Shown: positions 18,848 through 27,895 of the stretch, one piece after another
How positions within the stretch are numbered: position 1 is the first letter of the stretch
Layout of the letters: each line of letters begins with the position of its first letter
Source: Burkholderiales bacterium
GTDB lineage: Bacteria > Pseudomonadota > Gammaproteobacteria > Burkholderiales > Burkholderiaceae_E
Length of the DNA: 48,714 bases
Direction of reading: 5' to 3'
Assembly (NCBI GenBank): GCA_947463885.1
Contig: CANHUQ010000003.1
Coordinates: 1-48,714, forward strand
Position numbers and translations under genes: made by a program
Notes under the pieces: generated by a model
Told to the model about the DNA's origin: nothing
The model's database searches: none
The model's input: the letters and a program-made list of their open reading frames with translations, nothing else

Positions 18848-19906
18848 ATGAACCTACTCGAACACGAGCTTAGCTACCCCCTGGGCGACACCCTGCCCGC
18901 TTTCGGCGGCAAGCTGGAAGTTGCCCCCGGTGTGTTCTGGTTACGCATGCCGCTGCCGTTTGCGCTGGATCACATCAACCTGTGGTTGTTGCGCGATGTG
19001 TTTCGGGGCCAGTCGGGATGGACGCTCATTGACTGCGGCATCTCGAGCGATGCGGTGCGCGGCCATTGGGACACGCTGATCGCACAGGAACTCGACGGCT
19101 TGCCGATCGTGCGCGTGCTGTGCACGCACCACCACCCGGACCATGTGGGCTTGGCCGGGATGCTCACGGAGCGCTTTTCCGCGCCGCTGTGGATGACGCT
19201 GGGCGAATACACGGTCGGGCGCATCCTGTCGGTGATCATGCCGGGCAGCGATCCGCAAGCCACCTACAAGCACTATCTTCGCAACGGCATGCAGGACAGC
19301 CCTCAGCTCGATGCGCTGAAGGTGCGCAGCAGCTCGCACTTTCCAAGCCTGGTGCCGTCCATGCCGCAGCGTTTCCGCCGCATCCTGGACCATGAGGACA
19401 TTGCGATCGGTGAGCGCACCTGGCGCGTCATCATCGGCACCGGGCATTCACATGAACATGCCGCGCTGCACTGCGAAGCCGAGGATCTGCTCATCTCGGG
19501 CGACATGGTGCTGCCGCGCATTTCCACCAATGTCTCGGTCTTCGACATGGAGCCCGAGGCGAATCCGCTCACCTGGTTTCTCGACTCACTCGGTCGCTTC
19601 GAGCCGTGCGCGCAGGACACCCTCGTGCTGCCCTCGCATGGCCGACCCTTTCGCGGATTGCATCGGCGCATTGCACAACTGCGCGCGCATCATGCCGAGC
19701 GGCTGACGGTCATCGAGGCCGCCTGCCGTGAGCGGCCGCGCCACGGCGCCGAGTCGGTGAAGATCATTTTCGGGCGCGAGTTCGATGCCCACCAGATGAT
19801 GTTCGCGCTCGGTGAGTCGCTCGCGCACCTGCACGCACTTTGGTACGACGGCCGATTGCGCCGCGAGCTGGGCGCTGACGGCGTGCTGCGCTTTGCGGCG
19901 ACCTGA
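18848..19906 (+). CDS. MBL-fold metallo-hydrolase
   Basis: 'VLCTHHHPDHVGLAGML', 'GTGHSHEHAALHCEAEDLLISGDMVLPRIS'; start at internal ATG 18848. Confidence 0.92.
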   Translation: MNLLEHELSYPLGDTLPAFGGKLEVAPGVFWLRMPLPFALDHINLWLLRDVFRGQSGWTLIDCGISSDAVRGHWDTLIAQELDGLPIVRVLCTHHHPDHVGLAGMLTERFSAPLWMTLGEYTVGRILSVIMPGSDPQATYKHYLRNGMQDSPQLDALKVRSSSHFPSLVPSMPQRFRRILDHEDIAIGERTWRVIIGTGHSHEHAALHCEAEDLLISGDMVLPRISTNVSVFDMEPEANPLTWFLDSLGRFEPCAQDTLVLPSHGRPFRGLHRRIAQLRAHHAERLTVIEAACRERPRHGAESVKIIFGREFDAHQMMFALGESLAHLHALWYDGRLRRELGADGVLRFAAT

Positions 19907-19930
19907 TCGGTCAGTCGCACCGAGCCTGCG

Positions 19931-21133
19931 TTACACCTGACGCGGCCGCACCTTCGCAGCTGCCTGCTTGGCATTCGCGCGCGCCGTGTCGATATCGTCT
20001 GCGCGGGCCAGTGCCACACCCATGCGTCGCTTCAGGAAAGACTCGGGCTTGCCGAAGAGCCGCAGATCGGTGCCCGGCACCGAGAGCGCCTCGTCCACGC
20101 CATCAAAGACAATGCCGCGTGCCTGCACGCCGCCGTAGATCACGGCGCTCGCTCCGGGGTTGCGCAGCGATGTATCCACCGGCAACCCCAGGATGGCGCG
20201 CGCATGCAACTCGAACTCGGACTGATGTTGGGTCGCCATGGTGACCATGCCGGTATCGTGAGGCCGTGGGCTCACTTCCGAGAACCACACGGCGTCGCCC
20301 TTCACGAACAACTCCACGCCGAACAAACCCGCCCCGCCCAGCGCACTGGTGACCGCTTCGGCCATCTCGCGCGAACGCTTCAGGGCGGCCGCGCTCATCG
20401 GCTGCGGCTGCCAACTCTCCACATAGTCGCCCGCCACCTGCACGTGACCGATGGGCTCGCAAAAATGCGTGGCCATCTGGCCGGTTGCGTTGGCGGCGCG
20501 TACCGTGAGCAGCGTGATTTCATAGTCGAAATCAATGAAGCCTTCCACGATGACCCGCCCTGCGTCCACCCGCCCGCCGGTGCCGGCATAGGACCATGCG
20601 GCGGCCACTTCCTCGGGCGAATCGACTTTCGATTGGCCTTTGCCCGACGACGACATCACGGGCTTCACGATGCACGGGTAGCCGATGCCGTCATCGATCG
20701 CGGCCTGCAGTTCAGCCAGACTGCTGGCAAAGCGATACGGCGAGGTCGCCAGCCCAAGCTCTTCAGCGGCCAGGCGTCGGATACCCTCACGATTCATCGT
20801 GAGCCATGCCGCGCGTGCGGTGGGGGTGACCGCCACCACGCCTTCGCGCTCAAGCTCCATGAGGGTGGAGGTGGCGATGGCCTCGATTTCGGGGACCACG
20901 CGCATGGGTTGTTCACGTTCGATCAGGGCACGCAATTGCGCGCCGTCTGTCATGTCGATCACATGTGCCCGATGCGCCACCTGCTGACCCGGGGCGTCGC
21001 CGTAGCGATCGACGGCGATCACTTCGACGCCCAGACGCTGCAGCGCGATGATCACTTCTTTGCCGAGTTCGCCCGCGCCCAGAAACATGATGCGGGTGGC
21101 CGAAGAGGAAAGAGGGGTGCCTAGCGTCGTCAT
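19931..21133 (-). CDS. purT: formate-dependent phosphoribosylglycinamide formyltransferase
   Basis: 400 aa; '[47 protein letters not shown]', '[13 protein letters not shown]', '[20 protein letters not shown]'. Confidence 0.97.
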   Translation of the reverse strand: MTTLGTPLSSSATRIMFLGAGELGKEVIIALQRLGVEVIAVDRYGDAPGQQVAHRAHVIDMTDGAQLRALIEREQPMRVVPEIEAIATSTLMELEREGVVAVTPTARAAWLTMNREGIRRLAAEELGLATSPYRFASSLAELQAAIDDGIGYPCIVKPVMSSSGKGQSKVDSPEEVAAAWSYAGTGGRVDAGRVIVEGFIDFDYEITLLTVRAANATGQMATHFCEPIGHVQVAGDYVESWQPQPMSAAALKRSREMAEAVTSALGGAGLFGVELFVKGDAVWFSEVSPRPHDTGMVTMATQHQSEFELHARAILGLPVDTSLRNPGASAVIYGGVQARGIVFDGVDEALSVPGTDLRLFGKPESFLKRRMGVALARADDIDTARANAKQAAAKVRPRQV

Positions 21134-21142
21134 GGTGAATGC

Positions 21143-23248
21143 CTATTTGAGCACTTCGAACAGGTTGTGATGGTCATCGGTCCAGGTGGCGCGACCGTCG
21201 GGTGGGGCCTGTGGCGTGAGTCCGCCTTGGGCCCGCAGCGTGTTGGCGAGACTCGGTTGGGCCGTCAAGACAATCCAGTCCGAGCGATAGGTGTGATGGC
21301 TTGCTGCAGGCTCATCCGAGATCAGGACGGCCTGCATGCCGGTCTCGTCGGCCAGCCGGCGCACCACACCCTTCAGATCAAGGTAGCGGTTGGTCACGTG
21401 AAACGCCACGGCACCCTGTTCAGCCAGATGGCGACGATAAACCGCGAGCGCCTCGCGTGTCAGCAAATGGACCGGAATGGAGTCGCTGGAGAAGGCGTCG
21501 ACCGCCAGCACATCGAATCGCTGCGCGGTCTCGCCCTCGAGCATGAGTCGCGCATCGCCGAGTACCTCCTGGATCTGCGCGGCCGAGTCGCTCAGATACG
21601 TGAATTGGCTACGGGCCAGTTCAAAGACGGCGGGGTTCAGTTCATACAACCGATACACGTCGCCCGTGCGACCGTAGCCCGCCAGTGTGCCGATGCCCAC
21701 GCCAATGAGCCCGACCCGCAAGGGGGTGGTGCCGCGTGCAGCCTGTTGTGCCGCAATCAGTTGCCCGATGCCCGACTGCGGACCGTAGTAGGTGGTGGGC
21801 TCCTTGCGCCGCGAGGGGTCTGTAAATTGCTCACCATGCAGGATCTCGCCATGCAGCAGTTGTCGTCTGGCCTGAAGTGGTCCCTGGCCTTCGACGGCGC
21901 GCACGCGCAGGGTGCCATAGAAGTTGCGTGACACTTCACGCATCTCGCCCCGGATCCACCCCACATAATCGCCCAGCAGCGTCGCGCATCCCACCACCGC
22001 CAACAACCCGATGAGCTTGATGGCCAGATGCGGGGTGCGGCCTGTCTCACGCGATGTGGCGGTGGCGGACAGGGTGACACCCAAGGCTGCCACGATGGTC
22101 AGTGCAATGGGCAACTCCCAGTACCAGCTGAACAGCAGCGGCGCCGCAATGCCAACCAGCAATCCGCCGATCGCACCGCCCAGCGACACCATCAGATAAA
22201 AACGGGTCAGGTGGGTGGGCGACGGTTTGCGCGCCACCAGCTCCCCATGCACAAACATGCACGTCAGAAACAGGCCCACCGCATACAACGGCACCGCGTA
22301 GCGAATGGGAATCAGTCCGCGCTGTAGCCCTGCATCACCGAAGCGCAGGGTCAGTCCGGCGAGCATCACGCCGCACGCAATGACCGCCAGCGGCCGCATG
22401 AGTGCAGGCCGGTACCAGCCTTCGCCATCGAAACACAGGATGAAGGTGATCAGGTACAGGGCCAGCGGCAAGACCCACAAGAACGGGATGGAGGCGACGT
22501 TTTGCGTAATGTGGGTGGTCACGGCCAGCAGCAGGACGGACCCCAGCCCTGCCAGCAGCAGCCACATCGCTTGAGCCCCTACAGTTGGGGGCGGGCTGAC
22601 GATCGTGCTGGCGGGCTCGTCGCTGATCGTGTGCGCTGCGAGTGGGGCAGGCCCTGTGGTGCGTAGTCGTGCGCCCCGCCAGGCGGCGGCGATCGCCAGC
22701 ACGGCAAACGCGATATAGGCCACCGACCAGCCGATCGACTGCGTCCGGGCCTGTGCGTAGGGCTCGATCAGTGGCGGATAGGCGATCAGCGCTGTCATGG
22801 ATGCCAGATTGGACAGCGCATAGAGTCGGTAGACCCGCGCCGAGCTGAATTCGCGCGTGAACCACGCCTGCACCAATGGCCCGGTGGTGGCCAGCATCAG
22901 GTAAGGCAAGCCGATCGTCAGTGTGAGCAGCCACAGGATGTCGGCGATCGGATGACTGCCGCCAGTGGGCTTGAGGGCCTCCGCCGCAGTGATCGGCAGG
23001 CACAGTGCGCTGGCCAGCAGCAAGGTGGTGTGCACGATCGCCTGCTTGCGCGGCGTGAGTTTGCGGATGACGAAGTCGGAGTAAAAATAGCCGGCTAGCA
23101 GGACGACCTGGAAAAAGACCATGCAGGTGGTCCACACCGCTGCAGATCCGCCGAACCAGGGCAGGATCTGTCTGGCAATGATCGGTTGCACGAGAAAGAG
23201 CAGGAACGCTGAGAGCGCGATCGTGAGGGCATGCAGGGTCATCGGCAC
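21143..23248 (-). CDS. multi-TM protein fused to spermidine synthase-like (SAM methyltransferase-fold) domain
   Basis: 701 aa; multiple hydrophobic N-terminal segments, C-terminal 'RVGLIGVGIGTLAGYGRTGDVYRLYELNPAVFELARSQFTYL...VLGDARLMLE...VDAFSSDSIPVHLLTREALAVYRRHL'. Confidence 0.9.
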   Translation of the reverse strand: MPMTLHALTIALSAFLLFLVQPIIARQILPWFGGSAAVWTTCMVFFQVVLLAGYFYSDFVIRKLTPRKQAIVHTTLLLASALCLPITAAEALKPTGGSHPIADILWLLTLTIGLPYLMLATTGPLVQAWFTREFSSARVYRLYALSNLASMTALIAYPPLIEPYAQARTQSIGWSVAYIAFAVLAIAAAWRGARLRTTGPAPLAAHTISDEPASTIVSPPPTVGAQAMWLLLAGLGSVLLLAVTTHITQNVASIPFLWVLPLALYLITFILCFDGEGWYRPALMRPLAVIACGVMLAGLTLRFGDAGLQRGLIPIRYAVPLYAVGLFLTCMFVHGELVARKPSPTHLTRFYLMVSLGGAIGGLLVGIAAPLLFSWYWELPIALTIVAALGVTLSATATSRETGRTPHLAIKLIGLLAVVGCATLLGDYVGWIRGEMREVSRNFYGTLRVRAVEGQGPLQARRQLLHGEILHGEQFTDPSRRKEPTTYYGPQSGIGQLIAAQQAARGTTPLRVGLIGVGIGTLAGYGRTGDVYRLYELNPAVFELARSQFTYLSDSAAQIQEVLGDARLMLEGETAQRFDVLAVDAFSSDSIPVHLLTREALAVYRRHLAEQGAVAFHVTNRYLDLKGVVRRLADETGMQAVLISDEPAASHHTYRSDWIVLTAQPSLANTLRAQGGLTPQAPPDGRATWTDDHHNLFEVLK

Positions 23249-23278
23249 AACGCCTTAACGTAGAACAACATGAGGGAG

Positions 23279-24067
23279 TCAGGCCAGACCGAGTGCTGCG
23301 AATTGCTGGTTGACCGCTTGTGCCCAACCGCGATTGGCGGCCGGGCTGGCTGGACTGGGATGCAGAATCTGACCGATACGCAGTGCATCGCGAACGGCCT
23401 GCTCAACAGGGGCGCGTGTATTGGTGTGGGCCACGACGGCGCGCAGGCGTTGCTCGGCAAAGCCACCAATGCCGATCGCCCAGTGCGGTGCAAGCAGCGA
23501 CAGCGCCTGCGCCAGATGGCGGTCGCAGGCCTGCTGCACGGGTGCGAATTCCGCTGCAGGCAATTGCACCGGCGTGCGGTTGCGCCCCGATGCCTCCAGC
23601 CACACCAACGGGCAGTAGTTCAGCACGAAACACTGTTCAAAGAATTGCTCAGCGCTGCCCCAGCGCGCAGCCGCCCAAGCCCACAGACGTCGCCCGCTGA
23701 CTTCAGAGCGCTGGCATGCAAAACCTTCGATCTTGCGTTTGGGGTGCATGCTGGCGGGTGTCTGCACGGGGGCTTCAATGCCCATCCAGTCGCGCACCGC
23801 ACTGATTTCGCCAAAGGGCACGCCGGTCTGCATCATCCCGAACGGCCCCGGGTTCATGCCCAGCAGAACGATGCGTTTGGGGCCGTTGCCGTAGCGGCGC
23901 ACGTAGGCTTCAAACGGTTGCCAGGCGTAGGCGTGCGGGTCATAGACCTGCACGACGGGGTCGGCAAAGCGCAGTCTGCCCAGCGAGGCAGAGAGCTCGC
24001 GCGCAGCCTGCAGCAAACCATCGGCGATACGACCTTCGGCGGCGGATGAATCAGACATGGCTGACAT
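23279..24067 (-). CDS. SMUG1-type uracil-DNA glycosylase
   Basis: 'VLLGMNPGPFGMMQTGVPFGEISAVRDWMGI', 'HPKRKIEGFACQRSEVSGRRLWAW', 'FVLNYCPLVWLEASGRNRTPVQLP', 'HPSPASPAANRGW'; alternative start at 24058. Confidence 0.93.
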   Translation of the reverse strand: MSAMSDSSAAEGRIADGLLQAARELSASLGRLRFADPVVQVYDPHAYAWQPFEAYVRRYGNGPKRIVLLGMNPGPFGMMQTGVPFGEISAVRDWMGIEAPVQTPASMHPKRKIEGFACQRSEVSGRRLWAWAAARWGSAEQFFEQCFVLNYCPLVWLEASGRNRTPVQLPAAEFAPVQQACDRHLAQALSLLAPHWAIGIGGFAEQRLRAVVAHTNTRAPVEQAVRDALRIGQILHPSPASPAANRGWAQAVNQQFAALGLA

Positions 24068-24072
24068 CGTAA

Positions 24073-24090
24073 CAATTCACCTGCGAATTG
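24073..24090. promoter_or_regulatory. inverted repeat in divergent promoter region
   Basis: CAATTC-ACCTGC-GAATTG between the divergent glycosylase and cupin genes. Confidence 0.3.
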
Positions 24091-24159
24091 CCGCAGCAGC
24101 CCCGATAGCGAAGTGCGGTAACCTGCGGCCTGCCGTGACTTCGCCCATACCGCATTGCC

Positions 24160-24696
24160 ATGAACAAGCCCGCCGAGTTGCCGTTTCGCGCTGAAGACCG
24201 CACCCCCTATCAGGGCCAGCAGCCTTGGGGCATGTCGCCCGACATGGTGATTCCCGATGTCCTGGAACATGACGAACGCATGTGGGCGCCGCTGGGGCCC
24301 GGTTTGTGGTCGCGCCCGCTGCTCCTGAACACGACCCAGGGCTACTACGTGCACATGCTCAAGGTGAAGCGCTCGGGTCTGCTGCAGCGCCACCGCCACT
24401 CGGGCCATGTGCACGCCTGGGTGATCCGCGGCAAATGGCATTACCTCGAGCACGATTGGGTGGCCGAAGAGGGCAGCTATATCTATGAGCCCCCAGGCGA
24501 GACCCACACGCTGGTGGTTCCTGACGATTGTCAGGACATGGTGACCCTTTTCACCGTGCACGGTGCACTGATTTATGTCGACCCGCATGGCCAGGCTGTG
24601 GGCTATGAAGACGTGTTCACCCGCATCGAAAAGTACCGCGCGCATTTCGAATCAGTCGGCCTGGGCACCGATTACATCAAGCGCTTCATGCGCTGA
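24160..24696 (+). CDS. cupin-domain protein, 2,4'-dihydroxyacetophenone dioxygenase-like
   Basis: 178 aa; 'LLQRHRHSGHVHAWVIRGKWHYLEHDWVAEEGSYIYEPPGETHTLVVP'. Confidence 0.85.
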   Translation: MNKPAELPFRAEDRTPYQGQQPWGMSPDMVIPDVLEHDERMWAPLGPGLWSRPLLLNTTQGYYVHMLKVKRSGLLQRHRHSGHVHAWVIRGKWHYLEHDWVAEEGSYIYEPPGETHTLVVPDDCQDMVTLFTVHGALIYVDPHGQAVGYEDVFTRIEKYRAHFESVGLGTDYIKRFMR

Positions 24697-24767
24697 CAAA
24701 GTTGGGCCGTGTGATGGATCGCGGCCCGTGTTGATGCAGAGGGTTCCGACGCGGTGCGGATAAGCGG

Positions 24768-25736
24768 ATGAAGTCATTCGGAATGGCCGTGATCGGCCTG
24801 GGCGTCGTTGGGCGGCGCATGCTGGAGCAGGCCCAAATCAGCCGGGGTGTGCGGGTGGTATCGGCGTGGGATCTGTCTGCTGCCGTGCGACAGGCTGCTG
24901 CGGCCGACTTCCCCGGGCTGCCCATGGCCCACAGCGCAGCCGACGCCATCGAACGCCTCGATGTCGATGTGGTGTACGTAGCGGTTCCGCCCCTTGCCCA
25001 TGCGGACTATGTCCGAGCCGCGGTGGCTGCGGGCAAGGCAGTGTTCTGCGAGAAGCCGCTGGGCGTGGACCTCGCCGATAGCCGTGCACTGGTCGAGGAA
25101 GTTGGGCGCAGCGGTGTAGCGCAGGCCGTCAACTTTGTGTTTGCTTCGTCAGCGGCAGTCGATGCGCTGGCGCGCGCCGTGCGCGATCCGGCCTTTGGCC
25201 TGAGAGCGGTTGAAATCCGAACGCAGTTTCAACTCTGGCCACGCGCCTGGCAGGCTGGAGCGACCTGGCTGCAGCGGTCCGATCAGGGCGGATTCACGCG
25301 CGAAGTGTTATCGCATTTCATCTATTTGCTGCATCGCGTGCTGGGCCCGCTCACGCATCATGGTGCCTATGCTTGCGGGCCATCGCCTGAGCTCGCTGAA
25401 ACTGCGCTCGCCGCCAGTCTGTCGTGCGGCGGCGTGCCCGTGAGCATCACGGGCGCAGTGGGCGGGCAGCCGCCTGACCTCATTGAAGCGCGTTTCATTG
25501 GGGCAACACAGACGCTGCGTCTGAGCGACTGGTATCGCCTGGAGGCTTTCGGTCCGCAGTGCCCTGCAGGCCAGGCCGTGCAGGGGCTGCCCGACGACCC
25601 GCGCCAGGCCACCTATCAACGCCAACTGGATCAGTTGCACGCGATGTTGAGCGGTGAGCCCCATTCGCTGCCTAGTTTTGCGGATGCGCTGGCGGTCCAG
25701 ACTCACATCGAAACCCTGTTGTCTTCCCGGATCTGA
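24768..25736 (+). CDS. Gfo/Idh/MocA-family oxidoreductase
   Basis: 322 aa; 'GMAVIGLGVVGRRMLEQAQ', 'DVVYVAVPPLAHADYVRAAVAAGKAVFCEKPLGVDLADSRALVE'. Confidence 0.92.
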   Translation: MKSFGMAVIGLGVVGRRMLEQAQISRGVRVVSAWDLSAAVRQAAAADFPGLPMAHSAADAIERLDVDVVYVAVPPLAHADYVRAAVAAGKAVFCEKPLGVDLADSRALVEEVGRSGVAQAVNFVFASSAAVDALARAVRDPAFGLRAVEIRTQFQLWPRAWQAGATWLQRSDQGGFTREVLSHFIYLLHRVLGPLTHHGAYACGPSPELAETALAASLSCGGVPVSITGAVGGQPPDLIEARFIGATQTLRLSDWYRLEAFGPQCPAGQAVQGLPDDPRQATYQRQLDQLHAMLSGEPHSLPSFADALAVQTHIETLLSSRI

Positions 25737-25738
25737 TC

Positions 25739-26743
25739 ATGCCTATCCCTTCTTCCATGCGCGGTATCGACCACGGTGCCGGTGGCGGCCCTGAAGTGCT
25801 GCATATCGCGCCACGCGAGGTGCCGGAGGTCGGCGCCGGCGAAGTGCTCATTGAAGTGGTTGCGGCGGGCGTTAACCGGCCCGATTGCATCCAGCGTAGC
25901 GGTCGTTATCCGCCACCCAAGGACGCCTCGCCGCATCTCGGCCTGGAAGTCTCCGGGCGGATCGCTGCTGTCGGTCAGGGCGTGACCGAATGGAAGCGTG
26001 GTGATGCCGTATGCGCGCTCACCAATGGCGGTGGCTATGCCGAATACGTGACCGCGCCTGAAGGCCAGGTGCTGCCTGTGCCCCAGGGGCTGACGATGTT
26101 GCAGGCCGCTGCCCTGCCCGAAACCTACTTCACGGTCTGGGCCAATCTGGTCGAGGGCGGGCGTCTGGCCAAGGGCGATGTGGTGCTGATTCACGGTGGC
26201 TCCTCGGGGATCGGCATGACGGCCATCCAGATGGCCAAGGCCTGGGGCGCAACGGTTTACTGCACCGTGGGCAATGCCGAGAAAGCCCAAGCCTGCCGAG
26301 CTGTGGGCGCCGATGCAGCGATCGACTATCGGCGCCAGGACTTTGTGCAGGAGACCATGCGCCTCAGTGGCAGCCGCGGGGTCGATCTGATCCTGGACAT
26401 GGTCGGCGGCCCCTACATCGAGAAGAACCTCAAGCTGCTGGCCGTGGACGGCCGACTGGTCCAGATCGCTTTCCTGCAGCCTTCGCGGGTCGAGATCGAC
26501 CTCATGCCGGTCATGACCAAACGGCTGACCTTCACGGGCTCCACCATGCGCCCGCGCTCGGCCGCCAACAAGGCCGCGATCGCTCAGAACCTGCGTACGC
26601 AGATCTGGCCGCTGCTTGAGCAGGGCAAGCTGCTGCCATCGATCTTCAAGGTGTTTGCGCTCGAGCAGGCTGCTCAGGCGCATGCGCTCATGGAGAGTTC
26701 CGAGCACATCGGCAAGATCATGTTGGCGGTCAAGCCGTCCTGA
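25739..26743 (+). CDS. NAD(P)H-quinone oxidoreductase, zinc-independent MDR family (PIG3-like)
   Basis: 334 aa; 'EVVAAGVNRPDCIQRSGRYPPPKDASPHLGLEVSGRI', 'VVLIHGGSSGIGMTAIQMAKAWGATVYCTVGN'. Confidence 0.94.
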   Translation: MPIPSSMRGIDHGAGGGPEVLHIAPREVPEVGAGEVLIEVVAAGVNRPDCIQRSGRYPPPKDASPHLGLEVSGRIAAVGQGVTEWKRGDAVCALTNGGGYAEYVTAPEGQVLPVPQGLTMLQAAALPETYFTVWANLVEGGRLAKGDVVLIHGGSSGIGMTAIQMAKAWGATVYCTVGNAEKAQACRAVGADAAIDYRRQDFVQETMRLSGSRGVDLILDMVGGPYIEKNLKLLAVDGRLVQIAFLQPSRVEIDLMPVMTKRLTFTGSTMRPRSAANKAAIAQNLRTQIWPLLEQGKLLPSIFKVFALEQAAQAHALMESSEHIGKIMLAVKPS

Positions 26744-26764
26744 CCGCGTCTGGCTGTCCGGGTG

Positions 26765-27895
26765 TCAGCCCGGCACCAGCGTGCGGTGCCGATGGATGCT
26801 CATGAGCATCCCCATGCCCAAACCGAGGGTGACCATGGCCGTGCCACCGTAGGACAGCCAGGGCAGCGGTACGCCCACCACCGGCAGGATGCCGATCACC
26901 ATGCCGGTGTTCACGAAGCAATACGTGAAGAAGCTAAGGGAGATCGAACCTGCGAGCAGTCGGCCGAAGGTGGAGCCTCCGGTGGCGGCGATGGCCAAGC
27001 CACGCAGAATGATCGCCAAATACAGCGTCATGAGTATGCACACCCCAAAGAAGCCAAATTCTTCGGCAAATACGGCGAGGATGAAATCGGTGGTGCGCTC
27101 GGGGATGAATTCCAGGTGGGTCTGGGTGCCCTGCATCCATCCCTTGCCAAAGAGACCCCCTGAGCCCACCGCAATGGTTGACTGGATGATGTGAAAACCC
27201 TTGCCCAGCGGGTCCGAGGTGGGGTCGATCAAAGTGAGGACACGCTGGCGCTGATAGTCGTGCATCGACATCCAGAGCAGCGGCAGGGCGGCCACGCCTG
27301 CCACCAGCAGACCCAGGATGATTTTCCAGCTCAGACCGGCAAAGAAGATCACGTAGACGCCGGCAGCCAACACGAGAATCGCTGTGCCCAGATCGGGCTG
27401 TTTCGCGATCAGTCCGACGGGGATGATCAGGATGAGCGCAGCCATCAGGAAGTCGAACCAGCGCAGCACGCCTTCGCGCTGCTGGAAGTACCAGGCCAGC
27501 ATCAGCGGCGTGGCGATTTTCAATACCTCGGAGGGCTGGATGCGGGTAAATCCAATATTCAGCCAGCGCTGCGCACCCTTGTTGGTGATGCCGAACAGGG
27601 CGACTGCGATCAGCAGCGCCACGCCGACTGCATACAGCGGCACGGCAATGCGCATCAGCAGATTCGGCGGCACCAATGCCACGACCCACATCACGGCGAT
27701 CGCCACCAGCAGATTACGCAGGTGGCCTTCGAAGCGGCCTGGAAAATCAAAACCGGCAGAGTACTGAATCGCGATGCTGATCAGCATGACCAGCGCCGTG
27801 GCGGTGAGCAGTGCACGGTCGAAGACCAGCACATAAGGGCGTATGAGCTCGAAGGGTGTGCGCCGCTCGAAGGTGCGGGGGCCGAGCGCGCTCAA
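26765..27895 (-). CDS. rodA: rod shape-determining protein RodA (SEDS family)
   Basis: 376 aa; 'KGAQRWLNIGFTRIQPSEVLKIATPLMLAWY', 'FIPERTTDFILAVFAEEFGFFG', 'GVPLPWLSYGGTAMVTLGLGMGMLMSI'; adjacent to mrdA. Confidence 0.96.
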   Translation of the reverse strand: MSALGPRTFERRTPFELIRPYVLVFDRALLTATALVMLISIAIQYSAGFDFPGRFEGHLRNLLVAIAVMWVVALVPPNLLMRIAVPLYAVGVALLIAVALFGITNKGAQRWLNIGFTRIQPSEVLKIATPLMLAWYFQQREGVLRWFDFLMAALILIIPVGLIAKQPDLGTAILVLAAGVYVIFFAGLSWKIILGLLVAGVAALPLLWMSMHDYQRQRVLTLIDPTSDPLGKGFHIIQSTIAVGSGGLFGKGWMQGTQTHLEFIPERTTDFILAVFAEEFGFFGVCILMTLYLAIILRGLAIAATGGSTFGRLLAGSISLSFFTYCFVNTGMVIGILPVVGVPLPWLSYGGTAMVTLGLGMGMLMSIHRHRTLVPG

